Assembly: GCA_965221345.1 (NCBI GenBank)
Contig: CBDCSD010000002.1
Span: forward strand, 248,001 to 312,000
Reading direction: 5' to 3'
Length of the DNA: 64,000 bases
Source of the DNA: Bin5 sp965221345
GTDB taxonomy: Bacteria; Chloroflexota; Anaerolineae; Caldilineales; Caldilineaceae
Every line of letters starts with the position of its first letter. The stretch's first letter is position 1. Of the stretch, positions 1 through 8,373 are shown piece after piece. The notes below the pieces were generated by a model. The model was not told the origin of the DNA. It saw nothing but the letters and a program-made list of their open reading frames with translations, and ran no database searches. The translations under genes and the position numbers were made by a program.

Positions 1-1
1 T

Positions 2-550
2 CCTCCCAATGGCTACCAGATGGAGATTGCCGGCCAGGGACGGCCCGGTTACGTGAAAGGTGTCGGCACGCTGCGTCTGGAAGGTGATGGACCGACAACG
101 TTGCACTATGATGGCGATGCACAGTTGAGCGGGCGCATAGCCAGTGTGGGTCAGCGCCTGGTCGACAGCACGGCGCGTTCATTGACGCGACAGGGTTTGC
201 AATCGCTCGAAAGTATCATCGCCACACGTTTACAGCCCGCGGAGCCGGAACCTGAGGAGAGCGACGCTGCGCCGACAGCAGCAAACGGTACAGGAGCGGT
301 TTCAGAAACGGGCGCCGCCGACAGTGCGCGCGCGCCGACTCCGGCGGGACGGGCCACTGGCCCAACTGTACAACCGGAGGTCGCAACACCCTCGACAATG
401 GAGGTGGGCATCAACGTAGCCAAAGACGTAGTGTCAGACCTTGCCCAGGAGATTCAGATCAGTGGCAGCGGGCGCAAGGTAATCTTCTTACTGGCCGGTT
501 TTGCCGCAATTGTGTGGATGTGGCGTCAACTTTTCGGCAAGGCTAAATAG
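2..550 (+). CDS. CoxG-like (SRPBCC fold) protein, C-terminal part
   Basis: The reading frame is open from the first bases of the window, so the true start lies upstream and only about 182 residues are visible. The visible part begins with the end of an SRPBCC/CoxG-type domain (a Gly-rich strand region, then a stretch around GRIASVGQRLVDSTAR typical of the last helix). An Ala/Pro/Glu-rich linker of about 70 residues follows, and then one hydrophobic helix (VIFLLAGFAAIVWMW) close to the C-terminus. CoxG proteins are membrane-tethered accessory proteins encoded with CoxMSL-type molybdenum hydroxylases and are thought to recruit the enzyme to the membrane. The gene lies 40 nt upstream of the small subunit, in the same direction, which supports this role. 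The assignment rests on family resemblance plus context. Confidence 0.75.
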   Translation, partial: PPNGYQMEIAGQGRPGYVKGVGTLRLEGDGPTTLHYDGDAQLSGRIASVGQRLVDSTARSLTRQGLQSLESIIATRLQPAEPEPEESDAAPTAANGTGAVSETGAADSARAPTPAGRATGPTVQPEVATPSTMEVGINVAKDVVSDLAQEIQISGSGRKVIFLLAGFAAIVWMWRQLFGKAK

Positions 551-590
551 GTTAGTTTTTCTACAAAACTCCAAAAGGGGAGGAAGCTCT

Positions 591-1058
591 ATGGGTATAT
601 CCATCGAACTGGAGGTCAATGGCGCAAGCGTCAGTAAGGAGGTTGAGCCAAGGCTGCTTCTCGCGCATTTGCTGCGTGAGGAACTGGGGTTGACGGGCAC
701 CAAGATTGGCTGCGACACGAGCCAGTGCGGCTCTTGCACGATTCTGCTCGATGGGCAGGCGGTCAAGTCATGCACTGTGCTGGCGGTCCAGGCAGACGGC
801 AGCGACATTACAACCATCGAGGGCTTGGCCAACGGGGAATATCATCCAATGCAGCAGGCCTTCTGGGACAACCATGGACTGCAGTGCGGCTTCTGCACGC
901 CGGGCATGATACTCTCCTGCGTCGACCTGCTGAGCACGAATCCGCAGCCGAGCGAAGATGAAATTCGCCACGGGTTGGAGGGGAATTTGTGCCGCTGTAC
1001 CGGATATCACAATATCGTACGCGCGGTGCAAACTGCCGCCGAGACGATGAACGGCTAA
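591..1058 (+). CDS. [2Fe-2S] small subunit of a CoxS/XDH-type molybdenum hydroxylase
   Basis: This 155-residue protein carries the two iron-sulfur domains of the xanthine dehydrogenase/CO dehydrogenase small subunit. A plant-ferredoxin-type cluster is bound by Cys41, Cys46, Cys49 and Cys61 (CDTSQCGSC then C). A C-terminal helical domain carries CGFCTPG and LCRCTGY. It passes electrons from the molybdenum subunit to the FAD subunit. The ATG at 591 is chosen over an in-frame upstream ATG at 501 because a GGGGAGGA ribosome-binding site sits just before it and the family starts here; the upstream start would overlap the CoxG-like gene. The gene lies 15 nt upstream of the large subunit, clearly one operon. 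Confidence 0.93.
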   Translation: MGISIELEVNGASVSKEVEPRLLLAHLLREELGLTGTKIGCDTSQCGSCTILLDGQAVKSCTVLAVQADGSDITTIEGLANGEYHPMQQAFWDNHGLQCGFCTPGMILSCVDLLSTNPQPSEDEIRHGLEGNLCRCTGYHNIVRAVQTAAETMNG

Positions 1059-1073
1059 GGGAGGAACTGGAAT

Positions 1074-3431
1074 ATGGCAGGTGAAAGCAACGGCGCGGGT
1101 GGATTCGGTTCATCTATCCGCCGACGAGAGGATCCCGAGCTGATTACTGGCCGGGCCAAATATACGGATGACCTGAAACTGGCAGGAATGGTTTACTGCA
1201 CGATATTGCGAAGCGATTATGCCCACGCCAGAATAAACAGCATCGACACCAGCGAAGCCGAGGCATTGGATGGGGTGCTGGGTGTTTATACGGCGAAAGA
1301 TATCGAGGCGAGCGGCATTCCCGGCGGCATACCGGTCGGCTGGCTGCTGCCGGGTTTGAAGACTCCCGAACACTACATGCTGGCGAAGGATACGACGCGC
1401 TACGTCGGTGACGGTGTGGCGATCGTTGTCGCCGAAGATCAGTACACGGCGCACGACGCGCTCGACTTGATCTATGTTGATTACGATCCGCGCGACGGGG
1501 TTGCGGACCCCAAAAAGGCGACTGAGGACGGCGCGCCGCTCGTGCATGACGAGGCGCCCAACAATATTGCCTTCGACTGGGAGATTGGCGACAAGGAGAA
1601 GACGGACGCCGCCTTTGCCAACGCTGCGCACGTCGCCAGCCTGGATATCGTCAACAACCGTCTGATTCCCAATGCGATGGAGCCGCGCGCCGCGCTTGCC
1701 GATTACAACAACATCACTGGCGAGTTGGTGCTCTACATGACGACCCAGAATCCCCACATCCACCGACTGCTGATGAGCCTGGCTTCGCTGGGCCTGCCCG
1801 AGCATAAGATCCGGGTGATCGCGCCGGAGGTAGGGGGCGGTTTCGGCAGCAAGATTCATCACTACGCCGATGAAGCTATCGCCTCTTGGGCGTCGATGCA
1901 GGTCGGTCGCCCGGTCAAATGGACAGCGACGCGTACCGAGACCTATATCACTGACGCGCATGGCCGCGACCACGTGACGCACGGCGAGATGGCGATAGAC
2001 GCGGACGGCAGATTCATTGGTCTGCGGGTCGACACGTACGCGGCGATGGGCGCCTACCTGTCCACATTCGCGCCGGCTGTACCCACCTATCTCTACGGCA
2101 CGCTCATGTCCGGTGAATATGACCTGCCGGCAATTCACTGTCATGTTTTCGGCGTGTTCACCCACACGGTCCCCGTCGACGCCTACCGCGGCGCCGGCCG
2201 GCCCGAAGCCACGTTCATCGTCGAGCGACTGGTGGACGAGGCCGCCCGCGTTACGGGCATTGACCCGGCCGCGATCCGCCGACGCAATTTCATTGCGCCC
2301 GATAACTTTCCCTACCCCACGCAGGTCGCGCTTGAGTATGACAGCGGCAACTATGAAGGCGCATTGGACAAGGCGCTGGAGGCGATTGGATACGACGACT
2401 TCCGGAAGGAACAGGCCGCGGCCAGAGAACAGGGCAAGTACCTGGGCCTCGGCCTCTCCACGTACATCGAGGCCTGCGGCCTGGCGCCATCGGCAGTGGT
2501 CGGTTCGCTCGGTGCGCAGGCAGGCCAGTGGGAAAGCGCGGTCGTGCGCGTCCACGCCACCGGCAAGGTGACAGTTTACAGCGGCTGTTCCGGCCACGGT
2601 CAGGGCCACGAGACCACGTTCGCGCAGATCGTCGCCAGCGCGCTGGGTGTTCCCTACGATGATATCGACGTGGTCGAGGGAGATACCGGCGTCATGCCGC
2701 ACGGCTGGGGCACTTATGGCAGCCGCAGCGCGGCCACGGGCGGCAGCGCGATCGCTTCCGCGGCCCAGAAGGTTGTGGACAAGGCGCGTACAATTGCAGC
2801 GCACCTGCTGGAGGCCGCCGAAGAGGACCTCGAATTTGATGATGGGAATTTCGTCGTCAAAGGTTCCCCGGACCAGAGTCAGTCTCTGCCCGATGTAGCG
2901 TTGCAGGCCTACCTGGCCCACAACCTGCCCAAGGGGATCGAGCCGGCACTGGAGGCGACCAGCTTCTACGATCCGGCCAACTTCGTCTACCCCTTTGGCA
3001 CGCACATCGCGATCGTCGAAATCTGCTCGGACACGGGGCAGGTCACATTGCAGCGTTATCTGGCGGTCGACGACGTGGGCAACGTCATCAACCCGATGAT
3101 TGTTGATGGACAGGTACACGGTGGCATCGCCCAGGGCATCGGGCAGTCTCTGTATGAGACAGCGGTATACGACGACGGCGCCAATCTGCTCAGCGGTACG
3201 ATGTTGGACTATGCGGTGCCCAAGGCGCACTTCATGCCCTCCTTTGAAACCGACCGTACGGTGACGCCCTGCCCGCACAACCCGCTGGGCGTCAAAGGTG
3301 TCGGTGAAGCTGGCTCGATCGCTTCTCCGGCAGCGGTGGTCAACGCGGTCGTCGACGCGCTGTCTCCCTTCGGCGTCACTCACATCGACATGCCGGTGAC
3401 ATCGGAGAAGGTCTGGAATGCAATGAAATAG
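1074..3431 (+). CDS. Molybdenum-binding large subunit, form II CoxL (AYRGAGR) type
   Basis: This 785-residue protein is a full-length large subunit of the xanthine dehydrogenase/CO dehydrogenase family, binding the molybdopterin cytosine dinucleotide cofactor. The active-site loop reads AYRGAGR at residues 370-376. That is the form II signature, not the AYXCSFR loop of proven CO dehydrogenases, so the catalytic cysteine that carries copper in true CODH is absent. The Mo-proximal glutamate motif GVGEAG lies near residue 745. The substrate is therefore unknown: an aldehyde, N-heterocycle or similar is likelier than CO. The start at 1074 has a GGGAGGA ribosome-binding site. It follows the small subunit and precedes the FAD subunit, an S-L-M order. 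Confidence 0.93.
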   Translation: MAGESNGAGGFGSSIRRREDPELITGRAKYTDDLKLAGMVYCTILRSDYAHARINSIDTSEAEALDGVLGVYTAKDIEASGIPGGIPVGWLLPGLKTPEHYMLAKDTTRYVGDGVAIVVAEDQYTAHDALDLIYVDYDPRDGVADPKKATEDGAPLVHDEAPNNIAFDWEIGDKEKTDAAFANAAHVASLDIVNNRLIPNAMEPRAALADYNNITGELVLYMTTQNPHIHRLLMSLASLGLPEHKIRVIAPEVGGGFGSKIHHYADEAIASWASMQVGRPVKWTATRTETYITDAHGRDHVTHGEMAIDADGRFIGLRVDTYAAMGAYLSTFAPAVPTYLYGTLMSGEYDLPAIHCHVFGVFTHTVPVDAYRGAGRPEATFIVERLVDEAARVTGIDPAAIRRRNFIAPDNFPYPTQVALEYDSGNYEGALDKALEAIGYDDFRKEQAAAREQGKYLGLGLSTYIEACGLAPSAVVGSLGAQAGQWESAVVRVHATGKVTVYSGCSGHGQGHETTFAQIVASALGVPYDDIDVVEGDTGVMPHGWGTYGSRSAATGGSAIASAAQKVVDKARTIAAHLLEAAEEDLEFDDGNFVVKGSPDQSQSLPDVALQAYLAHNLPKGIEPALEATSFYDPANFVYPFGTHIAIVEICSDTGQVTLQRYLAVDDVGNVINPMIVDGQVHGGIAQGIGQSLYETAVYDDGANLLSGTMLDYAVPKAHFMPSFETDRTVTPCPHNPLGVKGVGEAGSIASPAAVVNAVVDALSPFGVTHIDMPVTSEKVWNAMK

Positions 3432-3499
3432 TTTTCGGTTTCTCGTGTTTCGTACCTGCGGCTTAGGCAGAGGTTCACTGAAAACGAGAAACTCAAAAC
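3431..3499. repeat. Inverted repeat between large and FAD subunit genes
   Basis: Two arms of about 20 nt (3431-3452 and 3480-3499) are near-perfect reverse complements of each other, separated by about 27 nt. The left arm overlaps the stop codon of the large-subunit gene. The structure could fold as an RNA hairpin that attenuates, protects or processes the transcript before the FAD-subunit gene. No T-run follows, so it is not a classic terminator. Confidence 0.6.
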
Positions 3500-3519
3500 G
3501 CACAACTGGAGTAAAACGA

Positions 3520-4377
3520 ATGTTCCCATCCAAATTCGATTATCATCGCCCGTCCTCTGTACAGGAGGCGGTTCAGATTCTTTCCGACAACCCGGATGCC
3601 AAAGTTCTGGCAGGCGGTCACAGCCTGATCCCGGTGATGAAGCTGCGGCTGGCCACGCCCTCTGCGCTGGTCGATATCGGGCGCATAGAGGCTTTGCAGG
3701 GCATCAGCCGCGCCAACGGCAGTCTGCGAATCGGCGCTTGTGTCACCTACAATGAGATCGCCAGCTCTGATGTTGTGCAGGATGCTGCGCCGCTGTTGGC
3801 GGAGGCGGCCGGCCAGATCGGCGACCGCCAAGTCCGCTACCGCGGCACGATTGGCGGCAACCTTTCTCATGCGGACCCGGCCTCGGATCTGCCGGCCGCG
3901 GCGCTGGCGTTGGGCGCGACCTTACACGTGGCGGGACCCAGCGGCAGCCGCTCGGTCAGCGCTTCCGAGTTCTTTGTCGATCTGATGATGACAGCGTTGC
4001 AGGCGGATGAAATCCTTACGGGGGTTGAAATCCCGGCGGCGTCGGCGGGAACTGGTTCCGCCTACGTGAAATTCGAACATCCGGCGTCTGGCTACGCCCT
4101 GTGCGGCGCCGCGGCGGTCGTAACGCGCGGCGCTGGCGGCAGCTGCACCGGCGCCAGCCTCTGCTTCAACGGCGTCTCCGCCACTGCTGTGGATGCAGCA
4201 GCGGTTGCGTCGAGCCTGGTCGGCTCCGATCTAAGCGACGGGGCGATAGAGAGCGCGGTCAGCAACCTGTCGATTCCCGATGCATCCGGCGATATGTTCG
4301 CCTCGGCCGGCTATCGGCAGGAATTGGCCAAAGCAGTTGGCGCGCAGGCTCTGCGCACGGCTAGAGACAGAGCGTAA
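3520..4377 (+). CDS. FAD-binding medium subunit (CoxM-like)
   Basis: This 285-residue protein belongs to the FAD_binding_5/CO dehydrogenase flavoprotein C-terminal family and forms the third subunit of the hydroxylase. The two FAD-binding loops are clear: AGGHSLIPVMK near residues 32-42 and RGTIGGNLSHADPASD from residue 108. It accepts electrons from the [2Fe-2S] subunit and passes them to a quinone or other acceptor. The ATG at 3520 is chosen because homologues begin with a similar short basic start (MFPSKFDYHRP); the frame is open further upstream, but that stretch lies inside the inverted repeat. Confidence 0.92.
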   Translation: MFPSKFDYHRPSSVQEAVQILSDNPDAKVLAGGHSLIPVMKLRLATPSALVDIGRIEALQGISRANGSLRIGACVTYNEIASSDVVQDAAPLLAEAAGQIGDRQVRYRGTIGGNLSHADPASDLPAAALALGATLHVAGPSGSRSVSASEFFVDLMMTALQADEILTGVEIPAASAGTGSAYVKFEHPASGYALCGAAAVVTRGAGGSCTGASLCFNGVSATAVDAAAVASSLVGSDLSDGAIESAVSNLSIPDASGDMFASAGYRQELAKAVGAQALRTARDRA

Positions 4378-4454
4378 ACAGCGGTTTCCAGTGGACAGTG
4401 GCTGGTGGCCAGTCGTTGCATGGGCCACTGGCTGCTGCCCGCTGAATAGCCAGG

Positions 4455-4946
4455 ATGATGCGCCTTGTCGTGATCGGCGTCAGTGGCTTGGGCAAGACGA
4501 CGCTGGCGCGGCAAATAGCCCGGAAACTGTCCCTGCCTCACGTTGAGTTGGATGCGCTGTACTGGGAAACGAACTGGCAGGCGGCGTCCAGGCCGGTTTT
4601 TTGCAGGCGCGTACAAGAGGCAACGGCGGGCGACGCCTGGGTCGTTGACGGCAACTATAGCCAAAGCCTGGATATGGTCTGGAGCCGCGCCACGCATCTT
4701 GCCTGGTGGGACTATGGCCTTGCCACGGTGATGGGGCGCGTACTGTGGCGCACGGTTTGTCGGGTCTTCTCGCGACAGGAGTTGTGGAACGGCAATCGCG
4801 AATCAATCCGCGGCATTTTGGGACGCGATAGTATCGTATGGTATGCGTTCACCAGCCATCGCCGCCACCGAAAGAGATATTTGGCGCTGCTGGCCGGCGA
4901 CGAGTTCAAACACCTGACTGTGTATCGGTTCACCAGGCAGCAGTAA
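4455..4946 (+). CDS. P-loop kinase-like protein of the adenylate kinase/FlaR type
   Basis: This 163-residue protein has a Walker A loop GVSGLGKTT at residues 8-16. It continues with LPHVELDALYWETNW, a pattern seen in small adenylate-kinase-like proteins annotated as FlaR or topology modulation proteins. The middle is Trp- and Arg-rich and the C-terminus is basic. The substrate is unknown. It sits between the hydroxylase structural genes and the MoxR-type ATPase, 77 nt after the FAD-subunit gene. The preceding gap contains short imperfect CAGTGG-type repeats, so it may be an insertion into the operon rather than part of the pathway. A second Met follows the first, so the start is uncertain by one codon. 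Confidence 0.7.
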   Translation: MMRLVVIGVSGLGKTTLARQIARKLSLPHVELDALYWETNWQAASRPVFCRRVQEATAGDAWVVDGNYSQSLDMVWSRATHLAWWDYGLATVMGRVLWRTVCRVFSRQELWNGNRESIRGILGRDSIVWYAFTSHRRHRKRYLALLAGDEFKHLTVYRFTRQQ

Positions 4947-4996
4947 GCCTCAATCTGGTTGCAGTCCCTACATTATCCCAATACAGCGGCGCCCCA

Positions 4997-5968
4997 ATGA
5001 CCACTCCGATACAGCTACCCTCCGTTGAATCCGTCGCTGATGCGCTGCGCACGAAGGCGTATATCGCGGACCATAGCTTGGCGACAGCAATTTTCCTTGC
5101 GCTCAAACTGAATCGTCCCTTGTTCCTGGAGGGAGAGGCCGGGGTCGGCAAGACCGAAGTGGCGAAGATATTGTCACAGATGCTTGACACGCGGCTGATC
5201 CGGCTCCAGTGTTACGAGGGTCTGGATGTCAGCACGGCGGTGTACGAATGGAACTACGCTCGCCAGATGCTCCAGATCCGGCTCATGGAAGCAATCAGGC
5301 CCGACTCCCAATCGCCGGCGGATTCCGATGCACTCACGGACAAGGGGTTGCAGGAGTCGGCGATCCAGGATCTTTTCAGCGACACTTTTCTGCTGCGGCG
5401 GCCGCTGCTGCAGGCGATAGACAGCCGCGGGCAGAACAACGGCAGGGCTCCAATCCTACTGATCGATGAGTTGGACCGGGCCGATGAGGAGTTTGAAGCC
5501 TTTCTGCTGGAGGTGCTGAGCGACTTTCAGATTACGATTCCGGAGATCGGCACGATCCGGGCGGCAACGCCACCGGTGGTGGTCATTACTTCCAACCGCA
5601 CGCGCGAGATTCACGATGCGCTGAAACGACGCTGCCTCTACCACTGGATCGACTACCCCAGTTTTGAGAAAGAGTACACGATCCTGCGGGCCAAGGCACC
5701 GGACGCTTCGGAGAGGCTGTCACGTGAGGTCGTTGGATTTGTGCAGGAGTTGCGACGCGGGGAACTGTACAAGTTCCCGGGGGTTGCTGAGACGCTAGAC
5801 TGGATGAATGCCCTCACCGCGCTCGATCAGGAGCAGCTCACCGAGAACGTGGTGGACGAAACGCTGGGCGTGCTTCTCAAATACCGGGACGACATCGAAA
5901 AAGTGCAGGGGCAAACCGTCCGCGAGATCGTTCAGGTGCTGCGCAAGTCTGCGGCAGTTAATCAATAG
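4997..5968 (+). CDS. MoxR-family AAA+ ATPase (CoxD-like chaperone)
   Basis: This 323-residue AAA+ ATPase has Walker A GEAGVGKTE at residues 46-54 and Walker B ILLIDELDRADEEFE, followed by a sensor-1 segment (VVITSNRTREIHDALKRRC). MoxR/CoxD proteins work with von Willebrand factor A partners as chaperones that insert metal or sulfur into enzymes; in the CO dehydrogenase system CoxD and CoxE mature the active site. The partner gene follows with a one-base overlap (TAGTG). The start at 4997 is preferred because longer frames run into the kinase-like gene. The presence of a MoxR/CoxE pair beside a form II large subunit suggests this enzyme also needs help with its cofactor. Confidence 0.9.
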   Translation: MTTPIQLPSVESVADALRTKAYIADHSLATAIFLALKLNRPLFLEGEAGVGKTEVAKILSQMLDTRLIRLQCYEGLDVSTAVYEWNYARQMLQIRLMEAIRPDSQSPADSDALTDKGLQESAIQDLFSDTFLLRRPLLQAIDSRGQNNGRAPILLIDELDRADEEFEAFLLEVLSDFQITIPEIGTIRAATPPVVVITSNRTREIHDALKRRCLYHWIDYPSFEKEYTILRAKAPDASERLSREVVGFVQELRRGELYKFPGVAETLDWMNALTALDQEQLTENVVDETLGVLLKYRDDIEKVQGQTVREIVQVLRKSAAVNQ

Positions 5969-7155
5969 TGCAGTCGCAATCCACTATCCTCTCGCCATTA
6001 TCCACTGGGGTTGATGGCAATTTCCTTCAGAACCTGCTGCTGTTCGCTCGACTGCTGCGCGGGCTGAGCATCCCTGTCACGCCAACACAGATTCTCGATC
6101 TGGTGGAGGCGCTGACGCAGATCGATCTGCGGGTCAAAGCGCAGGCGCGCGACGCGGCCAAAGCCGTTCTGGTCAGCCGGCAGGAACATCTGGAGCTGTT
6201 CGACGAGGCGTTTGACCTGTTCTGGCGGGCGAGAGAGAGGCAGGAACTCTCTCGCATCAATCTCGGTGAACTGCTGCAACGCACGCCGAAGGGAGAGATT
6301 CAGTACCGCCTGATTCAGGCCAACCGCGACCAGAAAAAAGACAGGCAGCAGGACGACGAAGAGCCTCTTATCGACAGGATCTACACCTACAGCAGCGCCG
6401 AAGCCCTTCGCAGCAGGGATTTCGCGACGATGACCGAGTACGAGTTGCAGCAGGTGAAGCAGTTCATGCAACAGTTGCAGTGGTCACCGGCAGAACGCCG
6501 CACTCGGCGCCGCGTGCCCTCGAGCACAGGCGATCTGGTCGACCTGCGGCGGTCGCTGCGTCAAAATGTGCGCTACGGCGGCGAGCCGTTGGTAATCGCG
6601 CGGCGGCAGCGGAAAACCAGGCGCCGCCCGATAATCGCGCTGGCCGACATCAGCGGTTCAATGGACCGTTACAGCCGGGTGCTGTTGCAGTTCCTGTACT
6701 CGATCACACACGCCCTTGACAAGGTGGAGGCGTTCGTCTTCAGCACGCGGTTGACTCGCATCACGCGTCATCTGCGGCGGCGAGACATCGACCTTGCCCT
6801 GGATCATACCTCCTTGGCCGTACATGATTGGGCCGGCGGCACGCGCATCGGCGAAGCAATCCGCGCCTTCAACTTTGACTGGGCTCGGCGAGTTTGCGGG
6901 CAAGGAGCTATCGTTCTCGTTATCAGCGACGGCTGGGACCGGGGCGATCCGCAGTTGCTGGGGGAGGAGATGGGGCGCCTGCAGCGCAGTTGTCATCGTT
7001 TGATTTGGCTGAACCCGTTGCTTGGTTCCCCCAGTTACGAACCGCTGACGCGAGGGATCAAGGCGGCGCTGCCGCATACGGACGAGTTTCTGCCGGTTCA
7101 CAATCTATTAAGCCTGGAGCAACTAGCCCGGGTGATGGCGGACGCGCAGTCTTGA
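5968..7155 (+). CDS. VWA domain protein, CoxE-like
   Basis: This 395-residue protein has a helical N-terminal half and a C-terminal von Willebrand factor A domain with the MIDAS motif ADISGSMDRYS (Asp near residue 226) and a later VISDGWDRGD segment. It matches the CoxE family, which acts with MoxR-type ATPases to mature molybdenum hydroxylases. The GTG start overlaps the stop codon of the ATPase gene, showing translational coupling. A basic stretch (RRQRKTRRRP) lies just before the MIDAS strand. Confidence 0.9.
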   Translation: MQSQSTILSPLSTGVDGNFLQNLLLFARLLRGLSIPVTPTQILDLVEALTQIDLRVKAQARDAAKAVLVSRQEHLELFDEAFDLFWRARERQELSRINLGELLQRTPKGEIQYRLIQANRDQKKDRQQDDEEPLIDRIYTYSSAEALRSRDFATMTEYELQQVKQFMQQLQWSPAERRTRRRVPSSTGDLVDLRRSLRQNVRYGGEPLVIARRQRKTRRRPIIALADISGSMDRYSRVLLQFLYSITHALDKVEAFVFSTRLTRITRHLRRRDIDLALDHTSLAVHDWAGGTRIGEAIRAFNFDWARRVCGQGAIVLVISDGWDRGDPQLLGEEMGRLQRSCHRLIWLNPLLGSPSYEPLTRGIKAALPHTDEFLPVHNLLSLEQLARVMADAQS

Positions 7156-7274
7156 AAGAAGTCTGAACGGCAGTTCTGTTGGCATGGCGATTATCATGAT
7201 GAGGGGCGTATCCGTTGTGATGGTCCGTCCAAACAGCCGGCCATTGCTAACATACACGAAAGGCAGGTCTAGGC

Positions 7275-7589
7275 ATGAAAGAGATCCTGGCCGACATCGA
7301 CAAATGGCAAGAGGCAGATAAACGGGTGGCGTTAGCGACGGTCGTGCAGGTGTACGGTTCGGCGCCGCGGCCGTTGGGCGCGAAGCTGGCCGTGTCCGAA
7401 GACGGCGCGATGGTCGGTTCGGTGAGCGGCGGCTGTGTTGAAAGCGCCACTGTGCAGGAGGCGTTGGAGGTGTTGTCCACCGGCAAACCGCGTCTCGTCT
7501 CTTACGGCATCGCCGACGAGACGGCCTGGGAGGTGGGCCTGGCCTGCGGCGGCACAATCGAAGTATTCATAGAGCCATTGGACTGGTAG
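7275..7589 (+). CDS. XdhC/CoxI family protein, N-terminal domain only
   Basis: This 104-residue protein is a stand-alone version of the XdhC N-terminal domain. It contains GSAPRPLGAKLAV and GSVSGGCVESATVQEAL, the conserved core of that family, and ends in GGTIEVFIEPL. XdhC-type proteins bind molybdenum cofactor and help insert a sulfurated cofactor into XDH-like enzymes. A ribosome-binding site AAAGGCAGG precedes the ATG. The second half of the family is encoded separately 16 nt downstream, so the two proteins probably work together. Confidence 0.88.
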   Translation: MKEILADIDKWQEADKRVALATVVQVYGSAPRPLGAKLAVSEDGAMVGSVSGGCVESATVQEALEVLSTGKPRLVSYGIADETAWEVGLACGGTIEVFIEPLDW

Positions 7590-7605
7590 GGTATGGAAGG
7601 GCAAA

Positions 7606-8373
7606 GTGGCTGAACTCTTCAATGCGGTTGCGCAGGCCATCCGGCAGGATGAACCCTGCGCGGTCGTCACAGTGCTGAACGGAGTAGAAATCGGGCGCAA
7701 GCTGCTCGTCCACCATGCGCGTAAGCCAGAGGGACGCGGCTCCACTCTTGCGACTTTGGGGTCATTGGGGGACACGGCGCTGGAGCAAGCGGCCGTCGCC
7801 CGTGCGGCGGAAGCGATGGAGGCGCGCTGGACGACACGCATTTCTCTTTCGATTGAAGAGCGGGAATGGGATCTGTTGATCGATGTCCATGTGCCACAGG
7901 AGGTGCTGGTGATCGTGGGGGCAGTTCACATCGCGATACCACTTGTCTCCTTCGCACACCAACTCGGTCTGTACACGGTTGTTATCGACGCCCGGCCCAT
8001 CTTCGCCACCCAGGATCGCTTCGACCATGCGGACGAGTTGATCAGGAGCTGGCCCGAGGACGCTCTGCAGGAGATGAATCTGAACGAATCCACCTATGTC
8101 GTGACCTTGACACACGACGAAAAGCTGGACACGCCCGCTCTGATTTTTGCGCTGGGCCATCCTGTCGGCTACATTGGCGCGCTCGGCTCGAAGCGCACTC
8201 ATGGCAAACGGGTAGCGGCCCTGCGCGAGGCCGGTGTCAGCGACGAAAACATCGCCCGCATTCACGCGCCGATCGGGCTCGACCTGGGAGGGCGCAGCCC
8301 CGAAGAGATCGCGCTGGCGATTATCGCGGAGATTGTACAGGTGCGCAATCGCAGTAAGGAGGCGCGCGCATGA
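7606..8373 (+). CDS. XdhC/CoxI family protein with Rossmann domain
   Basis: This 255-residue protein starts with a short XdhC-like region and ends with the XdhC Rossmann-type domain: VLVIVGAVHIAIPLVSFAHQ, then YIGALGSKRTHGKR and IGLDLGGRSPEEIALAIIAE. These last two motifs are hallmarks of the C-terminal domain. It begins with GTG after an AAGGGCAAA stretch and overlaps the next gene (glcD) by 4 nt. In the usual glycine loop the second residue varies (GAVH where GAGH is common). It very likely matures the upstream molybdenum hydroxylase. Confidence 0.88.
   Translation: MAELFNAVAQAIRQDEPCAVVTVLNGVEIGRKLLVHHARKPEGRGSTLATLGSLGDTALEQAAVARAAEAMEARWTTRISLSIEEREWDLLIDVHVPQEVLVIVGAVHIAIPLVSFAHQLGLYTVVIDARPIFATQDRFDHADELIRSWPEDALQEMNLNESTYVVTLTHDEKLDTPALIFALGHPVGYIGALGSKRTHGKRVAALREAGVSDENIARIHAPIGLDLGGRSPEEIALAIIAEIVQVRNRSKEARA

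Noticed and set aside
1110..3533. An 807-codon open frame on the - strand, antisense to the large subunit gene
   Set aside because: It mirrors the coding gene's codon bias in a GC-rich genome, matches no family and has no ribosome-binding site.
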